Assembly: GCA_903912525.1 (NCBI GenBank)
Contig: CAIWHK010000009.1
Coordinates: 1 to 64,000, forward strand
Direction of reading: 5' to 3'
From: an uncultured bacterium
GTDB taxonomy: Bacteria; Krumholzibacteriota; Krumholzibacteriia; LZORAL124-64-63
Length of the DNA stretch: 64,000 bases
Of this stretch, positions 35,105 to 43,884 are shown piece by piece. The stretch's first letter is position 1. Each line of letters starts with the position of its first letter. Under the pieces are notes generated by a model. It was given only the letters and a program-made list of their open reading frames with translations. It searched no databases and was not told where the DNA came from. Position numbers and translations under genes: made by a program.

Positions 35105-35122
35105 ACTTGCGCCGGCGCAAGT
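35105..35122. repeat. Palindrome family A, single copy
   Basis: ACTTGCGCCGGCGCAAGT is an 18-bp perfect palindrome around the 14-bp core TTGCGCCGGCGCAA. It lies in the region between the divergent secreted-protein and lepB genes, just after a TATAAC box at 35089. Confidence 0.85.
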
Positions 35123-35236
35123 CGCGTCCCCTGCATTGGGGTTTACCGGGGTTCGGGTGCGCGCTAACCTCCGCGCATCGACCCCGTGCCGTATGGCATG
35201 GGCACACGGGGAATAATGTCGCACAAGGGGATGGCG

Positions 35237-35902
35237 ATGAACCGGATCAGCCGGAAAGCAGAACAGCGTCTCATCAGGATCGGCGGCGGGACCCTGGCCG
35301 TTCTCGCCGTCTTGGGACTGGGACTTCGGCTGACCGGCCAGAAGGCCTTCCGCATCCCCACCGGGGCGATGCTCCCGACGCTCGAGATCGGCGACTACCT
35401 CATGACCAAACCCGTGCGTGACCCGGCGCAGGTCAGGCAGGGCGACATCGTCGTCTTCAAGTACCCGGAGAACCATAAGATGGACTTCATCAAGCGTTGC
35501 GTCGCGGTCGCCGGCGACTCCGTGGCCGTGCGCGAAGGCGTGCTGTATGTGAACGGGCGCGTGTACGAGTCGAATCTCGCCGATCCCGTCGGTGACCACA
35601 GTTGCGTGCCTACGCCCGTCGCCGCGAACTGCCCCGCCCCCCACGTTCAGCACGACCCGGTCATGCAGGCGGCCAATCCCCGCAACCGCACTTTCCCCTG
35701 GGAGGGCATGCCGTCGCCCTATGTCATTCCGCCGGGGACGGTGTTCGTGATGGGCGACAACCGGGACAATTCGAAGGACAGCCGCTACTTCGGGCCCGTG
35801 GAACTGGGGCTCATCCATCACCGGGCAGCGTATCTCTACTGGTCGATCGACCCCAACGGTTCCGCGGTGCGTTGGTCACGATTGGGAAAGAACGTGCGCT
35901 GA
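35237..35902 (+). CDS. Signal-peptidase-I-family protein lacking the usual catalytic Ser
   Basis: A 221-residue protein of the S26 (LepB) family: one N-terminal membrane helix (GGTLAVLAVLGLGLRL), then the catalytic domain boxes. Box B reads RIPTGAMLPTLEIGDYL, where family members have SGSMxPTL: the nucleophile Ser position holds Ala44. Box D DFIKRCVAVAGD retains the general-base Lys86. Box E reads VFVMGDNRDNSKDSRYFGPV and is intact. So the fold and lysine are present but the serine is absent; Thr42 is the only nearby hydroxyl. It may be inactive or may use an altered mechanism. The ATG at 35237 follows AAGGGG. Confidence 0.85.
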   Translation: MNRISRKAEQRLIRIGGGTLAVLAVLGLGLRLTGQKAFRIPTGAMLPTLEIGDYLMTKPVRDPAQVRQGDIVVFKYPENHKMDFIKRCVAVAGDSVAVREGVLYVNGRVYESNLADPVGDHSCVPTPVAANCPAPHVQHDPVMQAANPRNRTFPWEGMPSPYVIPPGTVFVMGDNRDNSKDSRYFGPVELGLIHHRAAYLYWSIDPNGSAVRWSRLGKNVR

Positions 35903-35924
35903 CCGGCCGGGCAGCCCGAACTGC

Positions 35925-36467
35925 TTACCGATGATCGGGTGACTTGCGCCGGCGCAAGTGCTCCTCGTGCGCGCTGCGGGCCTGCGCCATGAACGCCTCG
36001 ACATCCAATCCCTCGTCCTCGACCAGCGGCAGGTGCGGGAAGCGCTTCCTGATCGCGCCCGCCAGCAGCCCGTCGGTGCGCGTGGCTTCGGCCCCGGGCG
36101 CCGCGTACAGCGCCGCCGTCCCCACGCCGCAGCTGGGCGAGCGCGCCTTCAGCACGAACCCCGCCACGCCGAGCGCCTCGCAGCGGTCGAGCGCGGCGAC
36201 GATCCAGGCGTTGGCGCGGGCCGTCCAGTCCTCGCCCGTGACGACGCCAACCATGCGGGGCGCGTCCGCATCGCCGAAGAGGTCGACGGCCTCGCGCGGC
36301 ACCGGCATCCCCGCGCCCACTTCCGGGCACAGCGGCACCAGTTCCGCCAACGCAGCAAGCCCGCCCGTGACGATGGCGCAGGATTTCTCCTGGCCGTCGT
36401 AACGGACGGGCTCGCCGATGAGGCAGGCGCTGACGGCGATGCGGAGCACCGGCAGCGCCCCCGACAT
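35925..36467 (-). CDS. DUF523 family protein
   Basis: The 180-residue cytosolic protein has the DUF523 motifs: VSACLIGEPVRYDGQEK, LVPLCPEVGAGMPVPREAVDL, and GFVLKARSPSCGVG, with conserved cysteines in each. The biochemical role is unknown. It starts immediately after the acs stop with no gap, so it is the second gene of an acs operon. The last ten residues (LRRRKSPDHR) are partly encoded by a family-A palindrome (35942-35959), so the tail is probably an acquired extension. Confidence 0.88.
   Translation of the reverse strand: MSGALPVLRIAVSACLIGEPVRYDGQEKSCAIVTGGLAALAELVPLCPEVGAGMPVPREAVDLFGDADAPRMVGVVTGEDWTARANAWIVAALDRCEALGVAGFVLKARSPSCGVGTAALYAAPGAEATRTDGLLAGAIRKRFPHLPLVEDEGLDVEAFMAQARSAHEEHLRRRKSPDHR
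35942..35959. repeat. Palindrome family A inside the 3' end of the DUF523 gene
   Basis: The 18-bp palindrome ACTTGCGCCGGCGCAAGT lies within the last codons of DUF523 (encoding the LRRRK run on the minus strand) and 39 bp after the stop of the signal-peptidase-like gene. Confidence 0.85.
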
Positions 36468-38435
36468 CTACTTGGCCTGCGCCAGCGCCTTGTGCGCCTC
36501 GATCAGCTGGTCGACCACCGCGGGGTCGGCCAGCGTGGTGATGTCGCCAAGGCCGGTGTACTCGCCGGCCGCGATATTGCGCAGGATGCGGCGCATGATC
36601 TTGCCCGAGCGGGTCTTCGGCAGGCCCGGCACCACCATGATGACGTCCGGCGTCGCGATGGGGCCGATGACGTGCCGCACCTGCTCCTTCAGCGCGCCCA
36701 CGAGCTCGCTGGCCGGGCCGCCGACGGCGTCGGCACTGAGGATCACGTACGAGAAGATGCCCTGGCCCTTGATCTCGTGCGGATAGCCGACCACCGCGGC
36801 CTCGGCCACGGCTTCGTGCGCCACCAGCGCGCTCTCGACCTCGGCCGTGCCCAGTCGATGCCCGCTGACGTTGATCACGTCATCGACGCGGCCGGTGATC
36901 CAGTAGTACCCGTCCTCGTCGCGCCGGCAGCCGTCACCGGTGAAGTAGTAGCCCGGGTATTGCGAGAAGTACGTCTCGAAGAACCGGTGATGGTCGCCCC
37001 ACACCGTGCGCGCCTGGCCGGGCCAGGTCCGCTCGATGCAGAGGTTGCCGGTGACGCCGTTGCCCTCCATGACGTGGCCGTCGACGTCCATCAGCACGGG
37101 CTTGACGCCGAAGAACGGCAGCGTGGCCGAACCCGGCTTGAGCGGCGTGATGCCCGGCAGCGGCGTGATCATGATGCCGCCCGTCTCGGTCTGCCACCAC
37201 GTGTCGACCACGCAGCAGCGCTTCTTGCCCACCTTGTCCCAGTACCACTTCCAGGTCTCGGGGCTGATGGGCTCGCCGACGGTGCCGAGCACGCGCAGCG
37301 TGTCGCGCGACGACTTGGCCAGGAACGCATCGCCTTCGCGCGCGACGGCGCGAATGGCCGTCGGCGCCGTGTAGAAGATGTTCACCTTCAGGTCGTCGAC
37401 GATCTGCCAGTAGCGCCCGGCGTCGGGATAGGTGGGGATCGACTCGAACATCACCGTGGTGGCGCCGTTGGCCAGCGGCCCGTAGATGATGTACGAATGC
37501 CCGGTGATCCAGCCGATGTCCGCGGCGCAGAAATAGATGTCGCCCGGCCGGTAGTTGAAGACCATGCGGTGTGTCATCGCGGCGTAGACCAGGTAGCCGC
37601 CGGTCGTATGCATGACGCCCTTGGGCTTGCCCGTCGAGCCGGAAGTGTAGAGGACGAACAGCGGGTCCTCGGCGCCGATCCATTCGATCGTGCAGGTGGA
37701 GCGCTGCTTGCGCATCTCCTCGTCCAGCCAGAAGTCGCGGCCGGGGCGCATCGGCGCTTCATGGTCCGTACGCCGCGCCACGAGTACGGCGCGCACCGTC
37801 TCAAGGCCGTCGACGGCGCGGTCAACCGTCTCCTTCAGCTTGACCACCTTGCCGCCGCGCATGCCTTCGTTGGCGGTGACCACGACGTGGCACTGGGCGT
37901 CGAGGATACGGTCGCGGATGGCGTCGGCGCTGAAGCCGCCGAAGATGATCGAATGCACGGCGCCGATGCGCGCGCAGGCCAGCATGGTGTAGGCCAGCTC
38001 GGGCACCATCGGCATGTAGATGGCGACGCGATCGCCCTTGTTCACGCCGTGCGCCTTCAGGACGTTGGCCACGCGCGCCACCTGGTGCTTCAACTGGCGG
38101 TAGGTGATGTGCTCGTACTGGCCGGGCTCGTCCTTGACCCAGATGATGGCGGTCTTGTCGCCCAGCTTCTCCAGGTGGCGGTCGACGCAGTTGTAGCAGG
38201 CGTTCAGGCGACCGCCGAGGTACCAGCTGAAGTCGACGTTGTCGTAGTCGTGGTCGAAGACCATGCGCGGCGGCACAAACCAGGAAAGGGTCTCGGCCTG
38301 CTTGCCCCAGAAGGTCTCCGGATCGTCCAGCGACAGGCGGTACAGGCGCTGGTACTCGGCCATGCTGCCGATGTGGGACGTCGCGGCGACGTCGGGGTTC
38401 GGCCCGTAGACTTCGTTGTTGCTGCCGTCGGCCAT
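36468..38435 (-). CDS. acs: Acetyl-CoA synthetase (AMP-forming)
   Basis: A 655-residue enzyme of the ANL superfamily that makes acetyl-CoA from acetate, ATP and CoA in the cytosol. Motifs: [19 protein letters not shown] (P-loop), [10 protein letters not shown] (adenylate binding), [39 protein letters not shown] (hinge Asp and CoA site), and [12 protein letters not shown] with the catalytic, acetylation-controlled lysine. [37 protein letters not shown] is the typical Acs N-terminus. ATG 38435 follows CAGGAGGG. It is the first gene of an operon with DUF523 and forms an acetate-use pathway with the symporter nearby. Confidence 0.97.
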   Translation of the reverse strand: MADGSNNEVYGPNPDVAATSHIGSMAEYQRLYRLSLDDPETFWGKQAETLSWFVPPRMVFDHDYDNVDFSWYLGGRLNACYNCVDRHLEKLGDKTAIIWVKDEPGQYEHITYRQLKHQVARVANVLKAHGVNKGDRVAIYMPMVPELAYTMLACARIGAVHSIIFGGFSADAIRDRILDAQCHVVVTANEGMRGGKVVKLKETVDRAVDGLETVRAVLVARRTDHEAPMRPGRDFWLDEEMRKQRSTCTIEWIGAEDPLFVLYTSGSTGKPKGVMHTTGGYLVYAAMTHRMVFNYRPGDIYFCAADIGWITGHSYIIYGPLANGATTVMFESIPTYPDAGRYWQIVDDLKVNIFYTAPTAIRAVAREGDAFLAKSSRDTLRVLGTVGEPISPETWKWYWDKVGKKRCCVVDTWWQTETGGIMITPLPGITPLKPGSATLPFFGVKPVLMDVDGHVMEGNGVTGNLCIERTWPGQARTVWGDHHRFFETYFSQYPGYYFTGDGCRRDEDGYYWITGRVDDVINVSGHRLGTAEVESALVAHEAVAEAAVVGYPHEIKGQGIFSYVILSADAVGGPASELVGALKEQVRHVIGPIATPDVIMVVPGLPKTRSGKIMRRILRNIAAGEYTGLGDITTLADPAVVDQLIEAHKALAQAK

Positions 38436-38533
38436 GGTTCGGCCCTCCTGTGGGCTGCGGCGGGAACGCCGCCCCGGGCTGGGCGCCCGGTCAGTGGCTG
38501 GGTCCTTGGACAAGGTGGCTCGATCACGGGGAA

Positions 38534-38562
38534 TTCATACCATTTTGGACCGCTCAGGACAA
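38534..38562 (-). promoter_or_regulatory. Candidate promoter of acs
   Basis: On the minus strand TTGTCC (38562-38557) and TATGAA (38539-38534) are 17 bp apart, about 100 bp before the acs ATG. A GCGGCG/CGCCGC hairpin (38457-38472) lies in the resulting leader. Confidence 0.45.
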
Positions 38563-38695
38563 GAGTCGCGCAAACAGAGCGGCCATCGCCCGGTTCGGTG
38601 TTCCCGCCCTTGCCGGGGCGACACAGTCAGGTCATCATGGGGATGGACACAAAGGCGCCGCGACTGTCCGCGGGCGCCGGGAACGGAATGCCTTC

Positions 38696-39160
38696 GTGAA
38701 CCCTCGGTTGCTGCGCTATACCCTCGCTCCCCTTCTGGGCGCCGTCACCGGTCTGGCCCTGTGCCGCGGCGTGCTGCCGCTGGGCCTGCAGGCCGCCGGG
38801 TACGGCAACTACCTGGCCCTCGGCTATTACCTCGATCGCTTCTGCTGGGTGTCGGTGGTCGCCATGGCGCTCGGCGGCCTGGGCGTCGCGCGCGCGCGGC
38901 ACGCCCTCGAAGCGGTGAAGGCCTTCAGCCTGGGCGGGCTGGTCGCCGGCGCCGGATTGGCCCTGCTGGGCCTTGGCGGGGCACCGCGCCTGCTGGCGTT
39001 GGCCGGGCTGCTCGGCTGGGCATACGGGTTGCCGGCCGGGTTGCTGCTGCAGGCGGTGTTGTCGGGGTTGCCGCAACCGGCCGCGCCCCCAGCGGCGGCC
39101 GACGCCGAACCGGGTGCCGACCAGCCTATGGCGGCGACGCCGGACGACTATTCCATCTGA
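38696..39160 (+). CDS. Small membrane protein of unknown function
   Basis: I do not recognise a family. From the GTG at 38696 the product has 154 residues with four hydrophobic stretches (PLLGAVTGLALCRGVLPL, VSVVAMALGGLGV, LVAGAGLALLGLG and LALAGLLGWAYGLPAGLLLQAVL) and a polar Ala/Pro tail. It looks like an inner-membrane protein. The start is uncertain, since the frame is open further upstream and the ribosome binding site is weak. It diverges from acs. Confidence 0.55.
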   Translation: MNPRLLRYTLAPLLGAVTGLALCRGVLPLGLQAAGYGNYLALGYYLDRFCWVSVVAMALGGLGVARARHALEAVKAFSLGGLVAGAGLALLGLGGAPRLLALAGLLGWAYGLPAGLLLQAVLSGLPQPAAPPAAADAEPGADQPMAATPDDYSI

Positions 39161-39196
39161 CGTAACGGACCCCGCCGGACCTGCTCCCCACAAAGA

Positions 39197-39228
39197 CGGC
39201 CGCCGATCCTACGGGGGATCGGCGGCCG
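39197..39228. terminator. Hairpin between convergent genes
   Basis: CGGCCGCCGATCC and GGATCGGCGGCCG form a 13-bp stem with a 6-nt loop between the ends of the small membrane protein gene and the S8 protease gene; only a short CTTCGTTC follows. Probably bidirectional. Confidence 0.6.
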
Positions 39229-39260
39229 CTTCGTTCAGGCATCGCGCCGCGCAGAGCCGG

Positions 39261-42098
39261 CTACTTGAGCATCGTCATCTTCCGCGTCTCGGAGAAGCCC
39301 GGACCCTCCAGGCGGTAGAAGTACACGCCGCTCGCGTGCTCCGAGGCATCCCAGGTGACCACGTGCTCACCGGCGGCCAGCGTGCCGTCGGCCAGCGTCG
39401 CGACCATCTGCCCGCGCAGGTTGTAGATCGTCAGCTTGACGGCGCCCTCGCTCCGCAGGTTGAACTTGATCTGCGTGGCCGGGTTGAAGGGATTCGGCTC
39501 GTTCTGGGCCAGGGTCACCGGGGCGGCCGGCAGGCCGGCCTGGTAGCCGGCGTCGGCGCCGCTCGCCGTCAGGCCGCTGAACCGGATCTCGTCGATGTAG
39601 ATGTCGTCCGAGTTGTCGCTCGCGTCACAGCGGAAGCGCAGCTTCGCGTTCGTCGGGTAGGCGAACGTCGCCTTCGGGATGCTGATCGTCGAGTGGTAGA
39701 ACCCGGTGTTGGTGAAGTTCGTGCCCGCCACCAGCGTCGCGGCCCGCACCCAGGCCGTGCCGTTGTAGTACTCGAGCCAGAAGTCCTCGCCGTTCTCCAT
39801 GCTCACCGACCGGAAGTAGAAGTCCACCTTCAGGTCGACGTAGGCCGACACGTTGTAGCCCAGCGTGTGATAGAAGGACGACGGCGTGCCGCTGTTGTCC
39901 TGGATGTCGGCCGACGAAGTGCCGGCATACGAGTACGTGGTGCTCGTGTAGCGGGCCATGTCGGCGCCGCCATCGGTGTAGGTGCCCATGCCGGCTTCGA
40001 ACGTGTCGTACGTGATCGTCTGCCAGGTGCCGGTGCTGGCCGTCACCGTGATGTAGCCGGTGCGGGTCAGCGTGTTCGAGCCGGCCGCATTGGTCGCCGT
40101 CAGCGCCACCGTGTAGGTGCCGGACGCAGCGTAGGTGTGGCTGGGGCTGCGGACGGTGGAAGTGCCGCCGTCGCCGAAGGTCCAGCTCCAACTCGTCGGC
40201 GCGTTCGTGGACTGGTCGGTGAACGTGACCGCCAGGGGCGCGGTGCCCGTCACCGGCGTGCCGGTGAAGGCGGCCACCGGGGCCACCACGGTGCCGACGG
40301 TGATGTAACCGGTGCGGGTCTGCGTGTTCGAGCCGGTCGCATTGGCCACGGTCAGCGCCACCGTGTAGGTGCCGCCGGTCGTGTACACATGGCTCGGGTT
40401 CTGGACGGTCGAGGTGCCGCCGTCGCCGAAGGTCCAGCTCCAGCTGGTCGGCGAGCCGGTCGAGGCGTCGGTGAAGACCACCGTCAGGGGCGACGTGCCG
40501 CTGGTCGGCGTGCCGGTGAACGTGGCCACAGGCGCCACGGGGCCGGTGCCGCCGACGGCCGCCTGGGCGTCGACCATGCCGTAGCCCGAGTAACGGTCCC
40601 AGCCGGCGACCGACTCGACATTGACCACGTCACGGGCGCTGTTGATCAGCGCCGCGCGCACCTGGGCCGGCGTGTACGTCGGGTTGGCCGACTTGATCAG
40701 CGCCGCCACGCCCGCCACGTAGGGCGTCGCGCAGCTGGTGCCGTTGAAGAACGGCTCGATGTCGCCGGTGCGGTAGCCGCCGGCGCCGGTGATGTCGCAG
40801 GTCGGCAGGATGGTCGGGCCGATGATGTCCACGGCGCCCGCCGCATTCGCGGTCGTCGTGCCGTAGTTCGAACCCCACCAGCGCTCGCCGTCGCAGGTGT
40901 AGCCGCGCGGATCGGTGCTGACGCCCGTGTTCACTTCGCTCAACAGGCTCGAGCTGCGCTTGCGGTCGCCGCACGGCGAGGCCGCGCCGACGCCGATCAC
41001 GTAGGTGTTCACGGCCGGGTAGCTGATGGTCGTCTTGTTCTCGTTGCCGGTGGCGGCCAGGATGGTGACGCCGGCGTTGTAGGCGTACTGGATGGCGGCG
41101 TCGGTCGCGGCATCGGAAGTGATGGCCGCGCCGAGGCTCATGCTGACGATCTCGGCGCCGTTGTCGGCGGCATAGTACAGGGCGCTCTGGATGGCGCTGA
41201 AGAACATCGAACCGGCGCTGTTGGCGACCTTCAGCGGCATGATGCTGCAGCCGGCGGCAACGCCGACGGCCCCACTGCCGTTGTTCATCGCCGCCGCGAC
41301 GCCCGCACAGCAGGTGCCGTGGCCGCCGCCGGTCGAGTTGTCGTCCGGGTTCGTGTCGTTGTCGCCGAAATCGTAGCCGGTCACGCGGCGGATGTCGGTA
41401 TGCAGGACATCGACGCCGCTGTCGATGATGGCGATGACCACGGCAGCCGAGCCGTAGGCCTGGGCCGCATCCCACGCCTGGGGCGCGTTGGCGTCGAAGC
41501 CGGCGGTGCCGACAGTCGTCGCCAGCGTGTGGTCGTAGGTGCCGCCCCAGTCGAGGCCGGGCAGCTGCACGGTGTTGTTGTGACCCCAGTTGGCGACGTA
41601 GTAGGGATCGCTGGGGGTCACGGCCGGGTAGGCGCGCCAGTCCAGCGACACGGCCTGAACATCACCCAGCGCCGCGAACTCGTCGGCCAGCGCGGGCAGG
41701 TTCTCCACATCGTCGAAGTTGAACATGAACCAGCGGTCGAAGCCCGTCGAGGCGGCCTTCGCTGCGTTCTTCAGCGGCAGGTACGGCCGCTCGATGCTGA
41801 TGATGCCGGCGTCCAGCGCCAGTTCATCGATGGCGACGAGGCCGGACTGCGCCCCGGGCGCGCGCGAGCCCTTGTCCAGGGAGATGCCGAGCAGCGACTT
41901 GGCCATGCTGCCCTCGCTGATCTGCACGAGCAGGCGATTGGGCGCATACGGCAGCGTCTCTTCGGCGTCGGTCGTGAAGCCGTACTGCACGGGACTGAAC
42001 ATGCGAGGAGCGGTCGGATCGGCGCCGAAGGCGAAGCCGGCCAGCAGTGCGATCAGCAGCGTGGCCAGCATCACAGGCGAGAAGCGCAGTCGGGACAT
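39261..42098 (-). CDS. Secreted subtilisin-like (S8) protease with PKD and FlgD-like domains
   Basis: A 945-residue exported protease. Signal peptide 1-25; a pro-region to about 160 (PNRLLVQISEGS); a peptidase S8 domain with Asp226 (AIIDSGVD), His260 (GGGHGTCCAG), oxyanion Asn352 (ATGNEN) and Ser455 (FNGTSCATPYVAG), all intact. Two PKD domains follow (about 523-607 and 613-697, each with SPTSWSWTFGDGGTST-like text), then a lectin-like beta-sandwich, and a FlgD-like end (NEPNPFNPATQIKFNLR, HVVTWDASEHASGVYFYRL). Probably degrades extracellular protein and stays near the cell surface. Start set by the signal peptide at 42098. Confidence 0.92.
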   Translation of the reverse strand: MSRLRFSPVMLATLLIALLAGFAFGADPTAPRMFSPVQYGFTTDAEETLPYAPNRLLVQISEGSMAKSLLGISLDKGSRAPGAQSGLVAIDELALDAGIISIERPYLPLKNAAKAASTGFDRWFMFNFDDVENLPALADEFAALGDVQAVSLDWRAYPAVTPSDPYYVANWGHNNTVQLPGLDWGGTYDHTLATTVGTAGFDANAPQAWDAAQAYGSAAVVIAIIDSGVDVLHTDIRRVTGYDFGDNDTNPDDNSTGGGHGTCCAGVAAAMNNGSGAVGVAAGCSIMPLKVANSAGSMFFSAIQSALYYAADNGAEIVSMSLGAAITSDAATDAAIQYAYNAGVTILAATGNENKTTISYPAVNTYVIGVGAASPCGDRKRSSSLLSEVNTGVSTDPRGYTCDGERWWGSNYGTTTANAAGAVDIIGPTILPTCDITGAGGYRTGDIEPFFNGTSCATPYVAGVAALIKSANPTYTPAQVRAALINSARDVVNVESVAGWDRYSGYGMVDAQAAVGGTGPVAPVATFTGTPTSGTSPLTVVFTDASTGSPTSWSWTFGDGGTSTVQNPSHVYTTGGTYTVALTVANATGSNTQTRTGYITVGTVVAPVAAFTGTPVTGTAPLAVTFTDQSTNAPTSWSWTFGDGGTSTVRSPSHTYAASGTYTVALTATNAAGSNTLTRTGYITVTASTGTWQTITYDTFEAGMGTYTDGGADMARYTSTTYSYAGTSSADIQDNSGTPSSFYHTLGYNVSAYVDLKVDFYFRSVSMENGEDFWLEYYNGTAWVRAATLVAGTNFTNTGFYHSTISIPKATFAYPTNAKLRFRCDASDNSDDIYIDEIRFSGLTASGADAGYQAGLPAAPVTLAQNEPNPFNPATQIKFNLRSEGAVKLTIYNLRGQMVATLADGTLAAGEHVVTWDASEHASGVYFYRLEGPGFSETRKMTMLK

Positions 42099-42316
42099 GC
42101 TCTCTCCAGACGGTGGGGGCCAGAACGCCACTGGTGTGGCGTCCGTCCGCAGCGGAGGCATGTTCGCAACCTGGGCAAGGGCCTCCGGCGGACGCGAGGA
42201 TTGCGCCCGAAAGTGCGACCACAAATCCACGGCTAAATTCGTGATGTATTCGTGAGGAAGTTGGGGCGTGTTGGCACATTTACAGGCGAGGCCGAATGAT
42301 CGGCATGCCGGTGTGC

Positions 42317-43603
42317 TCATGTTATTCCATTCACAACGCTGAGGAGACGGTGCAGGCGCCGTGATGGACGTGCGGCCGACCGGCTTCCGAAAGTCTCGCG
42401 CAACACGCCCACCATGATCACGATGACACCGGCCGGCTTGGTGGCGTGGTACGCGAGCGAGGTGGCCAGCGACCAGAGACGCTCCGGGTCGTTGGGACCC
42501 GGCGACAGCGGCACGTCGTAGAAGACGAACGCCGTCGGCAGCGCGATCACGATCGCGCCGACGATGACCAGGCGGCTCGGGGCTTCCGCGCGGCAGAAGT
42601 AGATGACGAGCGGCACGAGCATGAACGCGTACGAGTGCTCCCAGATGTCCTTATAGACGAGGAAGAAGCTGCACGTCCACAGCAGCGCCGCCAGTTCCAC
42701 CGGCGGCCGGCGGCGCCACGCCGTGAGGCCGGCCAGCGCAAGCACGCCCGCCGGATAGACGGCCAGAACCGCGCGGGACCAGGCGGGCAGCTCCTTCAGG
42801 CTGGCGATGTCCGCGACCGGGATGCCGCTCTCGCGGGTGAACAGCGTGGTGAGGAAGCCGTTCAGCCCGTGGTGGCCGGCGTGCACCATCCAGCCCGCCA
42901 TGTCGATGGGCACGAAGTTGACGGCCACAAAGCGCGCGAACTCCCCCGGCATCAGCGCGAAGTACAGCGCCGCCGACCCGGCCAGGGCACCCGCGCCGAC
43001 GGCCAGGGGTCGCCAGGTGCGACGGTCGAGCACGGCCGGCGCCAGCACGAGGGCGATCGGCTTGGCGATCACTGCGACGCACGCCGCCACCGTGAACGAC
43101 GCGAGGCGCCGGTTCGCCAAAAAGATGAATCCCCCCAGCACGAGGACGCCCGAGACGAACGACAGCTGCCCCATGAAGATCTCGAGGTGCAGCGGCGTGT
43201 AGAGCGCGCAGAGCCAGGCGAGGGGAATCACGCGCTCGCGCGGCGCACGGTGCACGACGTACGCCACGAGGGCGATGAAGCCCAGTTCGATCACGCCGCA
43301 CCAGAGCCAGTAGGCGATGGCCGGCGGGATGACCCGGCCCACCAGTGCGGACCACGCGGCCAGCAGCGGATGGTAGCGGAAGCCGAAGGCCGGTCCCTCG
43401 CCGAACAGCGGCAGGCCGTGCCACAGGCGTGTGCCGGCATCCACATAGACGGAGAAGTCCGTGCCGCGGCCCAGGCGGTGCATGGCGTCGTCGTAGAAGC
43501 GATCGAGGCGGCCGAAGAGGGTCAGGCCGACCAGGACGAGATGGACCAGGACCGCTGCGGCCACCCCGACGGTGCGGCGGTTGGTCGGCGGCGTCAGGCG
43601 CAT
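42317..43603 (-). CDS. GT87-type (DUF2029) membrane mannosyltransferase-like protein
   Basis: The 428-residue protein has about ten membrane helices and the GT-C layout of the GT87 family: a short cytoplasmic head, helix 1, then GTDFSVYVDAGTRLWHGLPLFGEGPAFGFRYHPLLAAW, where the acidic Asp and the FRYHPL line are typical of DUF2029 enzymes. FMGQLSFVSGVLVLGGF in the middle helices is another family line. Such enzymes use polyprenyl-phosphate sugars at the outer face of the membrane. Target glycan unknown. It diverges from the GH16 gene. Confidence 0.82.
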   Translation of the reverse strand: MRLTPPTNRRTVGVAAAVLVHLVLVGLTLFGRLDRFYDDAMHRLGRGTDFSVYVDAGTRLWHGLPLFGEGPAFGFRYHPLLAAWSALVGRVIPPAIAYWLWCGVIELGFIALVAYVVHRAPRERVIPLAWLCALYTPLHLEIFMGQLSFVSGVLVLGGFIFLANRRLASFTVAACVAVIAKPIALVLAPAVLDRRTWRPLAVGAGALAGSAALYFALMPGEFARFVAVNFVPIDMAGWMVHAGHHGLNGFLTTLFTRESGIPVADIASLKELPAWSRAVLAVYPAGVLALAGLTAWRRRPPVELAALLWTCSFFLVYKDIWEHSYAFMLVPLVIYFCRAEAPSRLVIVGAIVIALPTAFVFYDVPLSPGPNDPERLWSLATSLAYHATKPAGVIVIMVGVLRETFGSRSAARPSRRLHRLLSVVNGIT

Positions 43604-43728
43604 CGTGCGTAGTCGGGGATCGAGGGCAAGGGACGGGCTCCGCGTGCGGCTGGGGTCCAGGCTATCGGCTCACGCCATTGTCCCATGTCGGGGCGCGGTG
43701 CGTCAAATCCCCTGCGGGGGAGCGGCCG

Positions 43729-43742
43729 TTGCGCCGGCGCAA
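43729..43742. repeat. Palindrome family A, single copy
   Basis: Core TTGCGCCGGCGCAA in the region between the divergent GT87 and GH16 genes, 70 bp upstream of the GH16 promoter. Confidence 0.8.
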
Positions 43743-43811
43743 GTGCAGAACCGCCAAGGTGTTCGACCGATATCCCGGGTTCTGCCACATTTTGACATTT
43801 GATGTTTATCT

Positions 43812-43840
43812 TTGTTCGTTGTCCGAACTTAGTGTATCAT
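43812..43840 (+). promoter_or_regulatory. Candidate promoter and operator of the GH16 gene
   Basis: TTGTTC (43812-43817) and TATCAT (43835-43840) stand 17 bp apart, in an AT-rich block 45 bp before the start codon. GTTCG and CGAAC (43814-43828) form an inverted repeat across the -35 box and spacer, which could be a repressor site. Confidence 0.5.
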
Positions 43841-43884
43841 GGTAGGGCGCAGTCAGCACCCATCCCCGACCGGAGGCCCCCCGG

